A DNA stretch of 64,000 nt from Chloroflexota bacterium (GCA_020850535.1 JADZEM010000016.1:1-64000), one strand, 5' to 3'; shown: positions 28,149 to 36,863, counted from the stretch's first letter. The notes: generated from the sequence alone by a model not told the origin. Made by a program: numbers and translations.

Positions 28149-29108
28149 CTACCCGTACCGAATGCGTGGATCGATCCAGGCGTAGCTCAGATCGACAAGC
28201 AGATTCAGCGCCGTAAAGATCAGTCCGTACAGGAGCACAAGGTTCTGGATCAGCATCCAGTCGCGCTCGGTCAGCGCCAGCACCAACGCCTGCCCCAGGC
28301 CCGGCACGCCAAACGCACGCTCGACGGCCACCGAGCCGCCGAGCAGGCCGCCGAACGCCAGCCCCGAGACGGTCACGATGGGCAGCAGGGCGTTGCGGAG
28401 CACGTGCGCCAGCACGACGGACCGCTCCGAGATGCCCTTGGCGCGGGCCGTCCGCACGTAGTCCTCGTTGAGCACTTCGAGGGTGGCCGCCCGGGCGACC
28501 CGCGCGATGACGGCCGCCAGCCCGATGCCCATGACCAGGGCCGGCCCGGCGATCATCTGGAGATTGGCGACTGGATCGTCGGTGAAGTAGACGATGGTGA
28601 GCGATGGCCGCCAGTTGAACCAGAGCACCGAGGTCATGATCAGGAGCAGGCCAAGCCAGAAGCTCGGGATCGCCAGGAAGACGATGACGCCGAGGCGGGT
28701 CGAGATGTCCAGCCAGGAGTTCGGGCGGATCGCGCCGAACACGCCGATGGGCACGCCGATCAGCCACGAGACGAGGATCGCCACGCCGGCGATCTCGGCG
28801 GTGATCGGCAGGCGGCGCGCGATGATCTCGCGGACGCTGTCGCCGCGCCAGAACGACTGGCCCAGGTCTCCCCGGAGGATCGCCCCGATCCATTCGAGGT
28901 ACTGCTGGTAGTAGGGCTTGTCCAGGCCCAGCGAGGCGCGCGCGGCCTGCAACTGCTCCTCGGAGAGGATGTGCGAGCCGCTGCCTTCGGACTGGATCAT
29001 CGCCAGCGGATCGCCGGGCAGGACGCGCATCGCCAGGAAGATGAGGACGGTGACCCCGAAGATGGTCGGGATGCTGAGCATCAGCCGACGGACGATGTAC
29101 TGCTGCAT
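28149..29108 (-). CDS. Dipeptide-type ABC permease (DppB family)
   Basis: The protein has 319 residues. It starts MQQYIVRRLMLSIPTIFGVT, the DppB-type first helix, and continues with LGLDKPYYQQYLEWIGAILR. The contact loop reads YVRTARAKGISERSVVLAHV and is followed by VAVERAFGVPGLGQAL. It lies downstream of the binding protein at 29352, separated by a large hairpin that may lower permease expression relative to binding protein. Confidence 0.93.
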   Translation of the reverse strand: MQQYIVRRLMLSIPTIFGVTVLIFLAMRVLPGDPLAMIQSEGSGSHILSEEQLQAARASLGLDKPYYQQYLEWIGAILRGDLGQSFWRGDSVREIIARRLPITAEIAGVAILVSWLIGVPIGVFGAIRPNSWLDISTRLGVIVFLAIPSFWLGLLLIMTSVLWFNWRPSLTIVYFTDDPVANLQMIAGPALVMGIGLAAVIARVARAATLEVLNEDYVRTARAKGISERSVVLAHVLRNALLPIVTVSGLAFGGLLGGSVAVERAFGVPGLGQALVLALTERDWMLIQNLVLLYGLIFTALNLLVDLSYAWIDPRIRYG

Positions 29109-29191
29109 GGCCTCCTCGTGAGTGCGACGGCGCGGCGCGTGATGCTTTCCAGGAGGCCCTCACCCCCAAGGAGGCCCCCGACCCCGAGGGA

Positions 29192-29304
29192 GGCCCTCAC
29201 CCCCCGACCCCCTCTCCCTGTGCGCGGGAGAGGGGGAGCCATGCGAATCTCGTGAATCTCCCCCTCTCCCGCGCACAGGGAGAGGGGGTCGGGGGGTGAG
29301 GGCC
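29192..29304. repeat. Perfect 47-bp inverted repeat (family B)
   Basis: Arms 29192-29238 and 29258-29304 are exact complements around a 19-base loop. Each arm also folds on itself (CCCCCTCTCCC with GGGAGAGGGGG). The arm begins GGCCCTCACCCCCCGACC. It lies inside an operon, between the binding-protein and permease genes. A partial further copy lies at 29150-29190. Confidence 0.95.
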
Positions 29305-29351
29305 TTCTTGGAGGTGGGGGTAACCTGGGCATGAGGGGCGTCGAGACGGCG

Positions 29352-31187
29352 CTAGCGGTCGAGCCAGATCGTGTCGAGGCGGCCCCATTCGACGTGCAGC
29401 CGCTTGTCCAGCGCCATCCCCTTGACGTAGCTGCGCCAGAGCGGCGAGTGCGCGCAGAAGCCGATCAGGAAGAACGGCGGGTTCTCGTCGAGCAAGTCCA
29501 TGCCCTGGTTGAACAGCGCCTTCCGCTTCGCCTCGTCCGTCTCGACGTTGACCTGGTCGATCAGCGTATCGAGCTTTGGATTCGAGTACTTCGACCAGTT
29601 CTGCGAGCCGCCGGTCTTGAGGCGGGAGGTCCAGAGGACGGTCGGGTCGATGTAGTTCGACTCGAACGCCCCTTCCAGCAGCATGTCCCAGTTGCCGTTC
29701 TTGTACTCCTCCGAGATGACACCCCGCTCAACTGTCCGGATCTTGCTGCGGATGTTGAGCGTCTTCTTCAGCTCGTCCTGGAAGGCCGGCGTGTTGATCT
29801 CGGACCACTGCGCCACGGACGGCGTGACGATCTCGACGTTCTCGAAGCCGTCCGGGAAGCCGGCGGCGGCCAGCAGCTTCTTGGCCTCGGCGATGTCGGC
29901 GTCCTTGTCCGCGCGGTAGCCGGGCAGCTTCTCCAGCTCGGCGTTCGGCGGCGAGAACGGCGAGGCGTACGGCATCCAGCGGCTCAGGAAGACCGGCTCC
30001 TGGGTGGAGATCGCCGCGAACATCACCTGCCGGCTGACCGCCAGGTGAATCGCCCGCCGTACCCGTGGATCGTCGAACGGCTTGCGGGTGTTGTTCATCA
30101 TGACGGTGTGGGAGTTGAGGCAGGGGATCTGCGAGCCGCCGAGGTCGGGCCGCTTGACGGCGTCCTCCCAGATCTGCGGCGAGACGTTCCAGGAGAACGT
30201 CGCCTGCTCTGTCATCACGGCGGCAGCACGGTCGTTCCAGGCGGCGACGTGCAATGCCTCGATGCCGTCGATGTACGGCAGCTCCTTGTTCCAGTACTCC
30301 GGGTTCCGTTCGAGGGTCCACTTCTCGCCGGTCTTGTACTCCTTGAACTTGTGGGGGCCGGTGCCGGGCGCCACGATCTTGCGGAGGTCGCCGCCGTTCT
30401 CGTCAAGCGCCTTCTTCGGGTAGACGATCATCGACGGACTGGACAGCACTTCGAGGAACGGCGTCCACGGGTTCTTGAGGGTGAAGCGGACCGTCTTCGG
30501 ATCGACGGCGTCGATGCCCGAGACCTGGGCCAGCTCGTCGCGGAACACGCTGACGACGCCGCTGGGTGGCTGCACGATCCGCTGGAAGGTCGCCAGCACG
30601 TCCGCCGAGCTGAACGGCGTGCCGTCGTGGAATTTGACGCCCTCGCGCAGCGTGAACGTGTACTGCTTGCCGTCCGGCGAGACCTCCCACTTCGTCGCCA
30701 GGGCCGGCGTGACGCCACGCAGGCCCGTCGCCAGGTTCTTGGCGATCAGGCCATCGTAGACCTGGATCAGGATGTTGTTGTTGCCGCCCTGGTGGATGTC
30801 GTAGTGGGCCGTCGTCGCGCCCCAGGCGGTTTTGAGGATGCCGCCGCGCTTCGGGTTCGGCTCCGGCGCCCTGAGCATCGCGCCGGCGTCGGCGGCCTCT
30901 GGCTTCGCGGTCGGCTGCACCACCACCGGCTGCGGGGCCACCGTCGCCGGGGCCTGCTGCACGGGCGCGGCCGGCTTCGCCTCGGCGGCCGGTTTGGCCT
31001 CGGCCGGCTTTGCGTCCGCGGCGGGCTTCGCCTCAGAGGCAGGCTTGGCGGGCGCTGGGGCCGGGGCAGCGGCTGGCGGCTGGGCGCTGCAGGCACTCAG
31101 CAGCGGCCAGAGGCCCGTCGCCCCCATGGCGACGGCCGCCAGCTTCACGACCCGGCGCCGGGTCAGACGGTTCGCTCCATCGTTCAT
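29352..31187 (-). CDS. Peptide-type solute-binding lipoprotein (family 5)
   Basis: The protein has 611 residues; ATG 31187 follows GGAGG by about eight bases. The Tat motif LTRRRVVKL (Arg10-12) and lipobox LLSACS (Cys33) are followed by a linker of AKPAAEAKP-like units to about residue 85. The mature domain has GGILKTAWGATTAHYDIHQG, FTLREGVKFHDGTPFSSADV and RRAIHLAVSRQVM, all family 5 features. It is first in an operon with the permeases at 28149 and 27229 and the dehydrogenase at 26160. No ATPase is encoded with it. Confidence 0.9.
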   Translation of the reverse strand: MNDGANRLTRRRVVKLAAVAMGATGLWPLLSACSAQPPAAAPAPAPAKPASEAKPAADAKPAEAKPAAEAKPAAPVQQAPATVAPQPVVVQPTAKPEAADAGAMLRAPEPNPKRGGILKTAWGATTAHYDIHQGGNNNILIQVYDGLIAKNLATGLRGVTPALATKWEVSPDGKQYTFTLREGVKFHDGTPFSSADVLATFQRIVQPPSGVVSVFRDELAQVSGIDAVDPKTVRFTLKNPWTPFLEVLSSPSMIVYPKKALDENGGDLRKIVAPGTGPHKFKEYKTGEKWTLERNPEYWNKELPYIDGIEALHVAAWNDRAAAVMTEQATFSWNVSPQIWEDAVKRPDLGGSQIPCLNSHTVMMNNTRKPFDDPRVRRAIHLAVSRQVMFAAISTQEPVFLSRWMPYASPFSPPNAELEKLPGYRADKDADIAEAKKLLAAAGFPDGFENVEIVTPSVAQWSEINTPAFQDELKKTLNIRSKIRTVERGVISEEYKNGNWDMLLEGAFESNYIDPTVLWTSRLKTGGSQNWSKYSNPKLDTLIDQVNVETDEAKRKALFNQGMDLLDENPPFFLIGFCAHSPLWRSYVKGMALDKRLHVEWGRLDTIWLDR

Positions 31188-31369
31188 CGCGGTCCTCCAG
31201 TGGACGGGGCCAACGCTGGCTCCCTGACGCTACGACGATCGTCCGCTGACCGCCCATGGTATCAGCGCGGGTCGGCGGTCGCCAGGATCCCAGATGTCAG
31301 CGAAGACCGTGCATGGGCCAGGGCGATTGCATGTTCGTTGGTGTACCCGAAGCATCATAGAACGGGCAG

Positions 31370-31500
31370 TCGGGGACTGAAGTCCCCGCCTACACGCATG
31401 CCGTCGCTGCGCGACGGCCGTCGGGAACGGCAGGCACTGGTGCGACTGGAGCGTCGCGCAGCGACTGCAGGATGGTAGGCGGGGCTTTCAAGCCCCGACG
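31370..31500. repeat. 131-bp nested palindrome
   Basis: Outer arms of 25 bp (31370-31394 and 31476-31500; GTCGGGG...CCCCGCCTAC with internal sequence exchanged in a compensating way) enclose a perfect inner stem of 14 bp (31404-31417 with 31453-31466). Spacers of nine bases on each side are symmetrical. It lies between divergent genes, about 180 bases upstream of each start. It could be a mobile palindromic repeat, a small RNA or a bidirectional terminator. Confidence 0.85.
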
Positions 31501-31681
31501 CGGCGGCACGACACACCCAACATGCGATTGCCCTGGTGCATGGGCCAGGCGGGTCGCAGGGCGCGGGCTGCACCGGCTATCCTGCCCTGCGCGTTCGCGC
31601 ACGCCGCTGGTGTCGGCTGCGCCGCGCAGCCGCCGACGTGATGCTTCGCGGTCAGGGACGACGCAGCAGAGGTTTTCGAGC

Positions 31682-33055
31682 ATGAGAGACAAGATCGTCG
31701 GCAGTCCCGAGGAGGCCGTCGCCGACATTCCCGACGGCGCATCGGTCGCCGTGACGGGCTTCGGCACCAGTTACGGCTTCCCCGTCAGCCTGCTGATCGC
31801 CACCAACAAGGCGAACCCGCGGAACCTGACCCTGGTGACCAACGGTCTTGGCGCGGTCGGCCAGTTGCGCTCGATGCTGCTGGTGGCCAACAAGCAGGTC
31901 GGGCGCCTGATCGCCGCGTTCTCCTGGCGCCCGGGGCCGCCGACGCCGGCCGATGAGCAGATCGACGCCGGCGAGATCGAGGTCGAGCTGGTGCCGCAGG
32001 GCATTCTCGTCGAGCGGATGCGGGCCGGCGGGGCCGGCATCCCGGCCTTCTACTCGCCGGTCGGCATCGGCACGACCATCGAGGACGGCAAGGAGGTCCG
32101 CGAGTTCGACGGCAAGCCGTACATCCTCGAAAAGGCGATCACCGTCGACTACGCCCTGGTGCGGGCCTACCGGGGCGACCGGCTCGGCAACCTCGATCTC
32201 AGAGGCAGCAACCGCAACTTCACGCCGGCCTTCGCCAAGGCGGCGAGGTGCGTCATCGCCGAGGTGGATGAGATCGTCGAGGTCGGGGAGATCGATCCAG
32301 AGCAGGTCGGGCTGCCGGGCATCTTCGTGCACCGCGTCGTCAAGGCGACGGTCGAGCCGGACGCCGTGCGCCCGGCCTCACGGCGCCCGAAGGACGCCCC
32401 CCGCGAGTACAACGGCAAGCCCGGCTGGACCCGCCTGGAGATGGCCCGCCGCATCGCCGGGCTGCTCCAGGACGGCTCCTACGTCAACCTGGGCGTGGGC
32501 ATGCCGACGCTCGTCTCCAACTTCATCGCCGACCGCGACATCATCCTGCATGGCGAGAACGGCATCCTGGGGTACGGCGAGCAGGTCAGCGGCGATGCCG
32601 TGGACAAGAACATCTTCAACGCCGCCGGCGAGTACGTCAGCATCCTCCCCGGGGCCTCCTACTTTGACAGCGTCGAGGCGTTCGAGATGGCGCGTGGCGG
32701 CCGGCTGCACACCGTCGTGCTGGGCGCGTACGAGGTCGACCAGGAGGGGAGCATCGCCAACTACAGCGTCACCGACGTCAGGAAGGGCGGCATCGGCGGC
32801 GCGATGGACCTGATCGCCGGCAAGCAGACGCTGATCGTGATGATGGAGCACCGCGACAGCCAGGACCGACCGAAGCTGCGCGCCGATTGCACCTACCCCC
32901 TGACGGGCAAGACCTGCGTGGACGTCGTGGTCACGGACCTGGCGATCCTCAGGCGGACTGACCGTCAGTGGCGGGTGGAGGCGGTCGCGGACGGCTTCAC
33001 CCCCGAGGAGGTGGTGGCGCTGACCGAGCTGGACCCATCGCAGATCGTCGCCTGA
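31682..33055 (+). CDS. Family I CoA-transferase, alpha and beta parts fused
   Basis: The protein has 457 residues, starting at ATG 31682, which has only a weak AGAGG upstream. The first half (about 1-230) matches the alpha subunit of 3-oxoacid or glutaconate CoA-transferases: SVAVTGFGTSYGFPVSLL, ITVDYALVRAYRGDRLGNL, NRNFTPAFAKAA. The second half is the beta subunit: MARRIAGLLQDGSYVNLGVG and ILHGENGILGYGEQ, where the Glu of ENG is the likely CoA-thioester-forming residue. Bacterial enzymes usually have two genes; here they are one, as in mammalian SCOT. It moves CoA between an acyl-CoA and a free acid. The thiolase-like gene downstream suggests a shared acyl-CoA pathway. Confidence 0.88.
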   Translation: MRDKIVGSPEEAVADIPDGASVAVTGFGTSYGFPVSLLIATNKANPRNLTLVTNGLGAVGQLRSMLLVANKQVGRLIAAFSWRPGPPTPADEQIDAGEIEVELVPQGILVERMRAGGAGIPAFYSPVGIGTTIEDGKEVREFDGKPYILEKAITVDYALVRAYRGDRLGNLDLRGSNRNFTPAFAKAARCVIAEVDEIVEVGEIDPEQVGLPGIFVHRVVKATVEPDAVRPASRRPKDAPREYNGKPGWTRLEMARRIAGLLQDGSYVNLGVGMPTLVSNFIADRDIILHGENGILGYGEQVSGDAVDKNIFNAAGEYVSILPGASYFDSVEAFEMARGGRLHTVVLGAYEVDQEGSIANYSVTDVRKGGIGGAMDLIAGKQTLIVMMEHRDSQDRPKLRADCTYPLTGKTCVDVVVTDLAILRRTDRQWRVEAVADGFTPEEVVALTELDPSQIVA

Positions 33056-33143
33056 CGCTGGGGCAGCCGCGATCCCCGCGAGCGCAGCCGCGATCCCCGT
33101 GCGGAGAGTACAAGATGCCGTGTCATCCTGAGCGCAGCGGCCG

Positions 33144-33258
33144 TGTCATCCTGAGCGCAGCGAAGGACCTCACCCGCTGACGCGAACGTTGACGGTCAGC
33201 GGGCGACTCGGGCGTTGACGCTCGGAGGGTGAGGTCCTTCGCCGCGCTCAGGAGGACA
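33144..33258. repeat. Family A palindromic element, copy 2
   Basis: The left arm 33144-33181 has the family sequence (TGTCATCCTGAGCGCAGCG...). The right arm is split: GTCAGCGGG at 33195-33203, then a 24-base interruption, then the rest at 33228-33258. A truncated third copy of the arm lies at 33121-33140. The element has been rearranged since insertion. Confidence 0.85.
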
Positions 33259-33337
33259 TCGGAGGTTGCAGGCAGTGCCTGAACCGATCATCTGTCCGCC
33301 TTCGGACCCATCCTCCGCCACAGGTGAGGGGCAACCC

Positions 33338-33404
33338 CCTTCCCCACGACCCACGACCCACGATCCAGCACCCACACGATCTACGACCCACGATCCAGCA
33401 CCCA
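33338..33404. repeat. Heptamer-type repeat (CGACCCA units)
   Basis: Runs such as CCACGACCCACGATC recur with a seven-base rhythm, interrupted by CAGCACC. This is the complement of the GTGGGTC heptamers at 42607 and 56567. It ends just before the ribosome site of the thiolase-like gene. Confidence 0.7.
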
Positions 33405-33418
33405 AAGGAGGGTCGCTT

Positions 33419-34570
33419 GTGAGCATCAGAGGCAAAGCGTACATCGTCGGCAGTTACGAGCATCCGGACCGGGTCATCCCGGATAAGTCGGTCTCCCAGA
33501 TCCATGCCGAGGTCTGCCGTGGCGCGCTCATCGACGCCGGCCTGAGCTTCTCGGACGTGGATGGGCTGTTCTACACCGGCCAGTTGAACATGGGTGGTAC
33601 AGCCCTCTCGGACTACCTGGGGCTGACCAACGTCCAGTACCTGGATACCACCATGACCGGCGGGTCGTCGCCGGTGTTCCAGATCGGGCACGCGGCGGCG
33701 GCCATCGCGATGGGCAAGTGCAAGATCGCCCTGGTCTCCCTGGCGGCCCGCCCCAAGAGCGAGCGCCCGGTGCGCGGCGCGCCCAACCCGGAGGCGTCTT
33801 TCGAGCAGGTCTTCGGCACCAACACCATCAGCATGTATGCGCTGGCCGCCCAGCGCCACATGTACGAGTTTGGCACCACCAGCGAGCAACTGGCCTGGGT
33901 CAAGGTGGCCGCCTCGCAGCACGCCCAGTACAACCCGCACGCCCTGTTGCAGAAGGTCGTGACGGTTGAGGACGTGCTCAACTCGCGGCTGCTGGCCGAT
34001 CCGCTCCACCTGCTCGATACTTGCGTGGTGACCGACAGCGGCGGCGCGGTGGTCGTCGCCAGCCCGGAGATCGCGCGGGATCTGAAGCGGACCAACTGCA
34101 AGATCCTCGGGCAGAGCGAAGCGCCCAAGCACCAGAACAACGGCAAGATCGACCTGACTTACACGGGCGCACGCTGGTCCGGGCCGCGCGCCTTCGCCGA
34201 GGCCGGTGTGACGCCGCGGGACGTGGACTACGCGTCGATCTACGACTCGTTCACGATCACGGTGGTCGAGACGCTCGAAGACCTGGGCTTCTGCGAGAAG
34301 GGGAGGGGCGGCCCGTTCGTGGCGGATGGCGGCCTGCTGGCGAAGGGCGGGCGGCTGCCCGTCAACACGGACGGCGGCGGCCTCTGCAACAACCACCCTG
34401 GCATGGGCGGCATGATGAAGGTGCTCGAGGCCGTCCGCCAGATGGAAGGCCGCGCCCACCCTGAGCTGCAAGTGCAGGATTGCCAGATCGCGCTGGTGCA
34501 CGGTACCGGCGGCTCGCTGGGCACCCGTATGGGCAGCTCGACCCTGATTCTCGGACAGGAGGACGCCTGA
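33419..34570 (+). CDS. Thiolase-like protein lacking the catalytic cysteine
   Basis: The protein has 383 residues. GTG 33419 follows AAAGGAGGGT. It has the thiolase fold of the SCPx/lipid-transfer group: AYIVGSYEHPDR at the start, then VQYLDTTMTGGSSPVFQIGH where true thiolases carry the nucleophilic Cys. Here that position is Gly/Ser. NNHPGMGG keeps the His loop, but the second Cys motif is replaced by VHGTGGSLG. Cys-less members that pair with a DUF35 protein, such as Ltp2 with ChsH2 of steroid degradation, act as retro-aldolases on CoA esters. The next gene is exactly such a DUF35 protein, one base downstream, so an aldolase or non-classical condensing role is likely. Confidence 0.8.
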   Translation: MSIRGKAYIVGSYEHPDRVIPDKSVSQIHAEVCRGALIDAGLSFSDVDGLFYTGQLNMGGTALSDYLGLTNVQYLDTTMTGGSSPVFQIGHAAAAIAMGKCKIALVSLAARPKSERPVRGAPNPEASFEQVFGTNTISMYALAAQRHMYEFGTTSEQLAWVKVAASQHAQYNPHALLQKVVTVEDVLNSRLLADPLHLLDTCVVTDSGGAVVVASPEIARDLKRTNCKILGQSEAPKHQNNGKIDLTYTGARWSGPRAFAEAGVTPRDVDYASIYDSFTITVVETLEDLGFCEKGRGGPFVADGGLLAKGGRLPVNTDGGGLCNNHPGMGGMMKVLEAVRQMEGRAHPELQVQDCQIALVHGTGGSLGTRMGSSTLILGQEDA

Positions 34571-34571
34571 C

Positions 34572-35003
34572 ATGGCTGACGTTGTCTCGCCCAACGGCCA
34601 CCCGACCCCCGTTCCAACGGTCCAGCCCGAGGTCAAGCCCTTCTGGGATGGAACCGCCGAGGGCAAGCTGCTGCTGCCGAAGTGCACCGGTTGCGAGTCG
34701 CTGATCTGGTTCCCGCGCCCCTTCTGCCCGGCCTGCGGCTCGCTCGATGTCGAGTGGATCGAGGCGTCCGGCCAGGGGACGATCTACAGCTACACGGTGA
34801 ATCGGCGCGGGGCCGGCGACCTCCCCGAGTACAAGGATCCGGTCCCGTACGTGCTGGCCTACGTCGAGCTGGCCGAGGGGCCGCGCATCATGACGAACAT
34901 CGTGGATTGCGACGTGGAGAGCGTACGGATCGGGCAGGCCGTGTCGCTGGTGTTCCACGACACCGGCCAGGGAACGGCGCTGCCCCGGTTCCGCCCGGCC
35001 TGA
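34572..35003 (+). CDS. DUF35 zinc-ribbon/OB-fold protein, thiolase partner
   Basis: The protein has 143 residues. An N-terminal helix (EVKPFWDGTAEGKLLLPKC) leads into a zinc ribbon with Cys pairs CTGC and CPAC. The OB-fold domain that follows contains ASGQGTIYSYTVNRRG and VPYVLAYVELAEGPRIMTNI. DUF35 proteins form complexes with thiolase-like enzymes and help bind or stabilise the acyl-CoA substrate. The one-base spacing from 34570 indicates co-translation and a stable complex with that product. Confidence 0.9.
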   Translation: MADVVSPNGHPTPVPTVQPEVKPFWDGTAEGKLLLPKCTGCESLIWFPRPFCPACGSLDVEWIEASGQGTIYSYTVNRRGAGDLPEYKDPVPYVLAYVELAEGPRIMTNIVDCDVESVRIGQAVSLVFHDTGQGTALPRFRPA

Positions 35004-35046
35004 CTTCGGGCTGTAGGATGCGGCCGCCACGGCCCAGGCCGTGCAC

Positions 35047-35076
35047 TTGCCATCCTATACCCTAGGGGGGTAGAGT
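35047..35076 (+). promoter_or_regulatory. Promoter of the persulfide operon
   Basis: A -35 of TTGCCA (35047-35052) and a -10 of TAGAGT (35071-35076) are separated by 18 bases. The predicted operator fills most of the spacer and touches the -10, so a bound repressor would block RNA polymerase. Confidence 0.45.
35058..35072. promoter_or_regulatory. CsoR/CstR-type operator
   Basis: TACCC-TAGGG-GGGTA is a 15-bp imperfect palindrome with the C-run and G-run flanked by TA that is typical of CsoR-family operators. CstR, the persulfide-sensing branch, regulates rhodanese and CoA-disulfide-reductase genes in Staphylococcus. The genes downstream are of exactly that type. No csoR/cstR gene is in the window. 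Confidence 0.55.
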
Positions 35077-35105
35077 GTAGGTAACACGAGCGCCCTGGAG
35101 GCGTC

Positions 35106-36821
35106 ATGAAGGTCATCGTTATCGGTGGTGTTGCGGGCGGTGCGTCTTTCGCTGCGCGCCTGCGCCGGCTCGACGAGCATGCTGAGATCCTGATGGTCGA
35201 GCGCGGCCCCTACGTCTCCTTCGCCAACTGCGGTCTGCCGTACCACGTCGGCGGTGTCATCGAGCAGGAGTCCAGCCTGCTGGTCGCCAGCGCCGAGAGC
35301 TTTCGCACGACTTTCGGCATCGACGTGCGGACCCGCTGCGAGGCCGTCGCCATCGCGCCGGCCGAGAAGACCGTCACCCTGCGTGACCTGACGACGGGCG
35401 TCGAGACGGTCCACCCGTACGACAAGCTGCTGCTGGCCCCGGGCGCGCAGTCGGTTCGGCCGCCGCTGCCGGGCATCGACCTGCCGGGCATCTTCCAGGT
35501 TCGCACCGTCCCTGACGCCCGCGAGATCCGCGCCTGGATCGAGCGGGCAGGGGCCGCCCTGGCCGTGCGCCAGGAGCACACGGCGGACGGCTCGGCCAGC
35601 CGGAAGCTGCGAGCGGTGGTGGTCGGCGGCGGGTTCATCGGCCTGGAGATGGTCGAGAACCTTGTGCATCGCGGCTTCGAGGTGACGCTGGTCGAGCTGC
35701 TCGATCAGGTCTTGCCCCCATTGGACGTGGAGCACGCCCGCGCCGTCGAAGCGAACCTGACCCAGCATGGCGTGCGGCTGGCGCTCGGGGACGGCCTGAG
35801 CGGCTTCAAGCCGGCCGTGGACGGTGGGCTGCTGGTCGAGACCCGTTCGGGGGCGGTCTACCCGGCCGATCTGGTTATCGTGGCGCTCGGGGTGCGCCCG
35901 GACGTGACCCTGGCGCGGCAGGCCGGGCTGGAGATCGGCGAGCGCGGCGGCATCCGCGTGGACGAGCAGATGCGGACCAGCGACCCGGACATCTTCGCCG
36001 TGGGTGACGCCGTCGAGGTCCGCGACACCGTCACCGGGCAGTGGAGCCTCATCGCGCTGGCCGGCCCGGCCAATCGCCAGGGCCGCATCGCCGCCGACGT
36101 GGTTGCCGGGCGCGACTCTCGCTACCGGGGCACGCAGGGCACGGCCATTGTCGGGCTGTTCGGGCAGACGGTCGCCTGGACGGGCGTCAGCGAGAAGCTT
36201 CTGAACCGCCTCGGCGATACGGACTACGAGCGCGTCTACCTGACCCCAAACTCGCACGCGGGCTACTTCCCTGGCGCGAAGCCGCTCTCGATGAAGATCC
36301 TGTTCCGGAGGTCGGACGGGACGCTGCTCGGGGCGCAGGCTATCGGCGAGGACGGCGTGGACAAGCGCATCAGCGTGCTGGCGGCGATGCTTCAGATGGG
36401 TGCGACGGTCTACGACCTTGAAGAGGCCGAGATGACCTACGCGCCGCAGTATGGCAGCGCCAAAGACCCGGTGAACTTCGCGGGGATGGTCGGCGCGAAC
36501 GTGCTGCGCGGCGACATGCCCCTCAGCCACTGGGATGAGGTCGGGGATGGCTTCCTGCTCGACGTGCGCGAGCCGAGCGAGGTCGAGGCCGAGGCTGCGC
36601 CGGGGGCAGTCAACATCCCGCTCGGCCAACTGCGGACGCGCCTCGCGGAGCTCCCGCGCGACCGCACCATCCACGTCGTCTGTCGCTCCGGCCAGCGCGC
36701 CTACACGGCCACCCGTCTGCTGCTCCAGCACGGGTTCGACGCCCGCGACGTGTCCGGCGGGATGCTGGCCCGCCAGTACGCCCCGGGCCTCCCGGCCGGG
36801 CCGGTGGCGCTCCGGGCCTGA
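35106..36821 (+). CDS. CoA-disulfide reductase with C-terminal rhodanese
   Basis: The protein has 571 residues. The FAD site IGGVAGGASFAARLRRL is followed by the single redox Cys42 in SFANCGLPYHVGG, the hallmark of CoA-disulfide/NADH-oxidase type reductases. A second nucleotide site VVVGGGFIGLEM binds NAD(P)H, and DIFAVGDAVEV closes the FAD domain. Residues about 480-565 form a rhodanese domain with Cys526 in VVCRSGQRAY. Such fusions reduce CoA persulfide or polysulfide, with the rhodanese handling the sulfane sulfur. The probable CsoR-family operator upstream and the second rhodanese gene at 36864 support a sulfide/persulfide detoxification operon. Confidence 0.92.
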   Translation: MKVIVIGGVAGGASFAARLRRLDEHAEILMVERGPYVSFANCGLPYHVGGVIEQESSLLVASAESFRTTFGIDVRTRCEAVAIAPAEKTVTLRDLTTGVETVHPYDKLLLAPGAQSVRPPLPGIDLPGIFQVRTVPDAREIRAWIERAGAALAVRQEHTADGSASRKLRAVVVGGGFIGLEMVENLVHRGFEVTLVELLDQVLPPLDVEHARAVEANLTQHGVRLALGDGLSGFKPAVDGGLLVETRSGAVYPADLVIVALGVRPDVTLARQAGLEIGERGGIRVDEQMRTSDPDIFAVGDAVEVRDTVTGQWSLIALAGPANRQGRIAADVVAGRDSRYRGTQGTAIVGLFGQTVAWTGVSEKLLNRLGDTDYERVYLTPNSHAGYFPGAKPLSMKILFRRSDGTLLGAQAIGEDGVDKRISVLAAMLQMGATVYDLEEAEMTYAPQYGSAKDPVNFAGMVGANVLRGDMPLSHWDEVGDGFLLDVREPSEVEAEAAPGAVNIPLGQLRTRLAELPRDRTIHVVCRSGQRAYTATRLLLQHGFDARDVSGGMLARQYAPGLPAGPVALRA

Positions 36822-36863
36822 GGGCCGCTTCCCGCTGCACTCCCCATGTTGGAGAGGTTCCCC

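Noticed and set aside
31370-31500. A riboswitch for the CoA-transferase gene
   Set aside because: The symmetry is that of a palindromic DNA element, no known aptamer core is visible, and it lies about 180 bases from the start with no expression platform.
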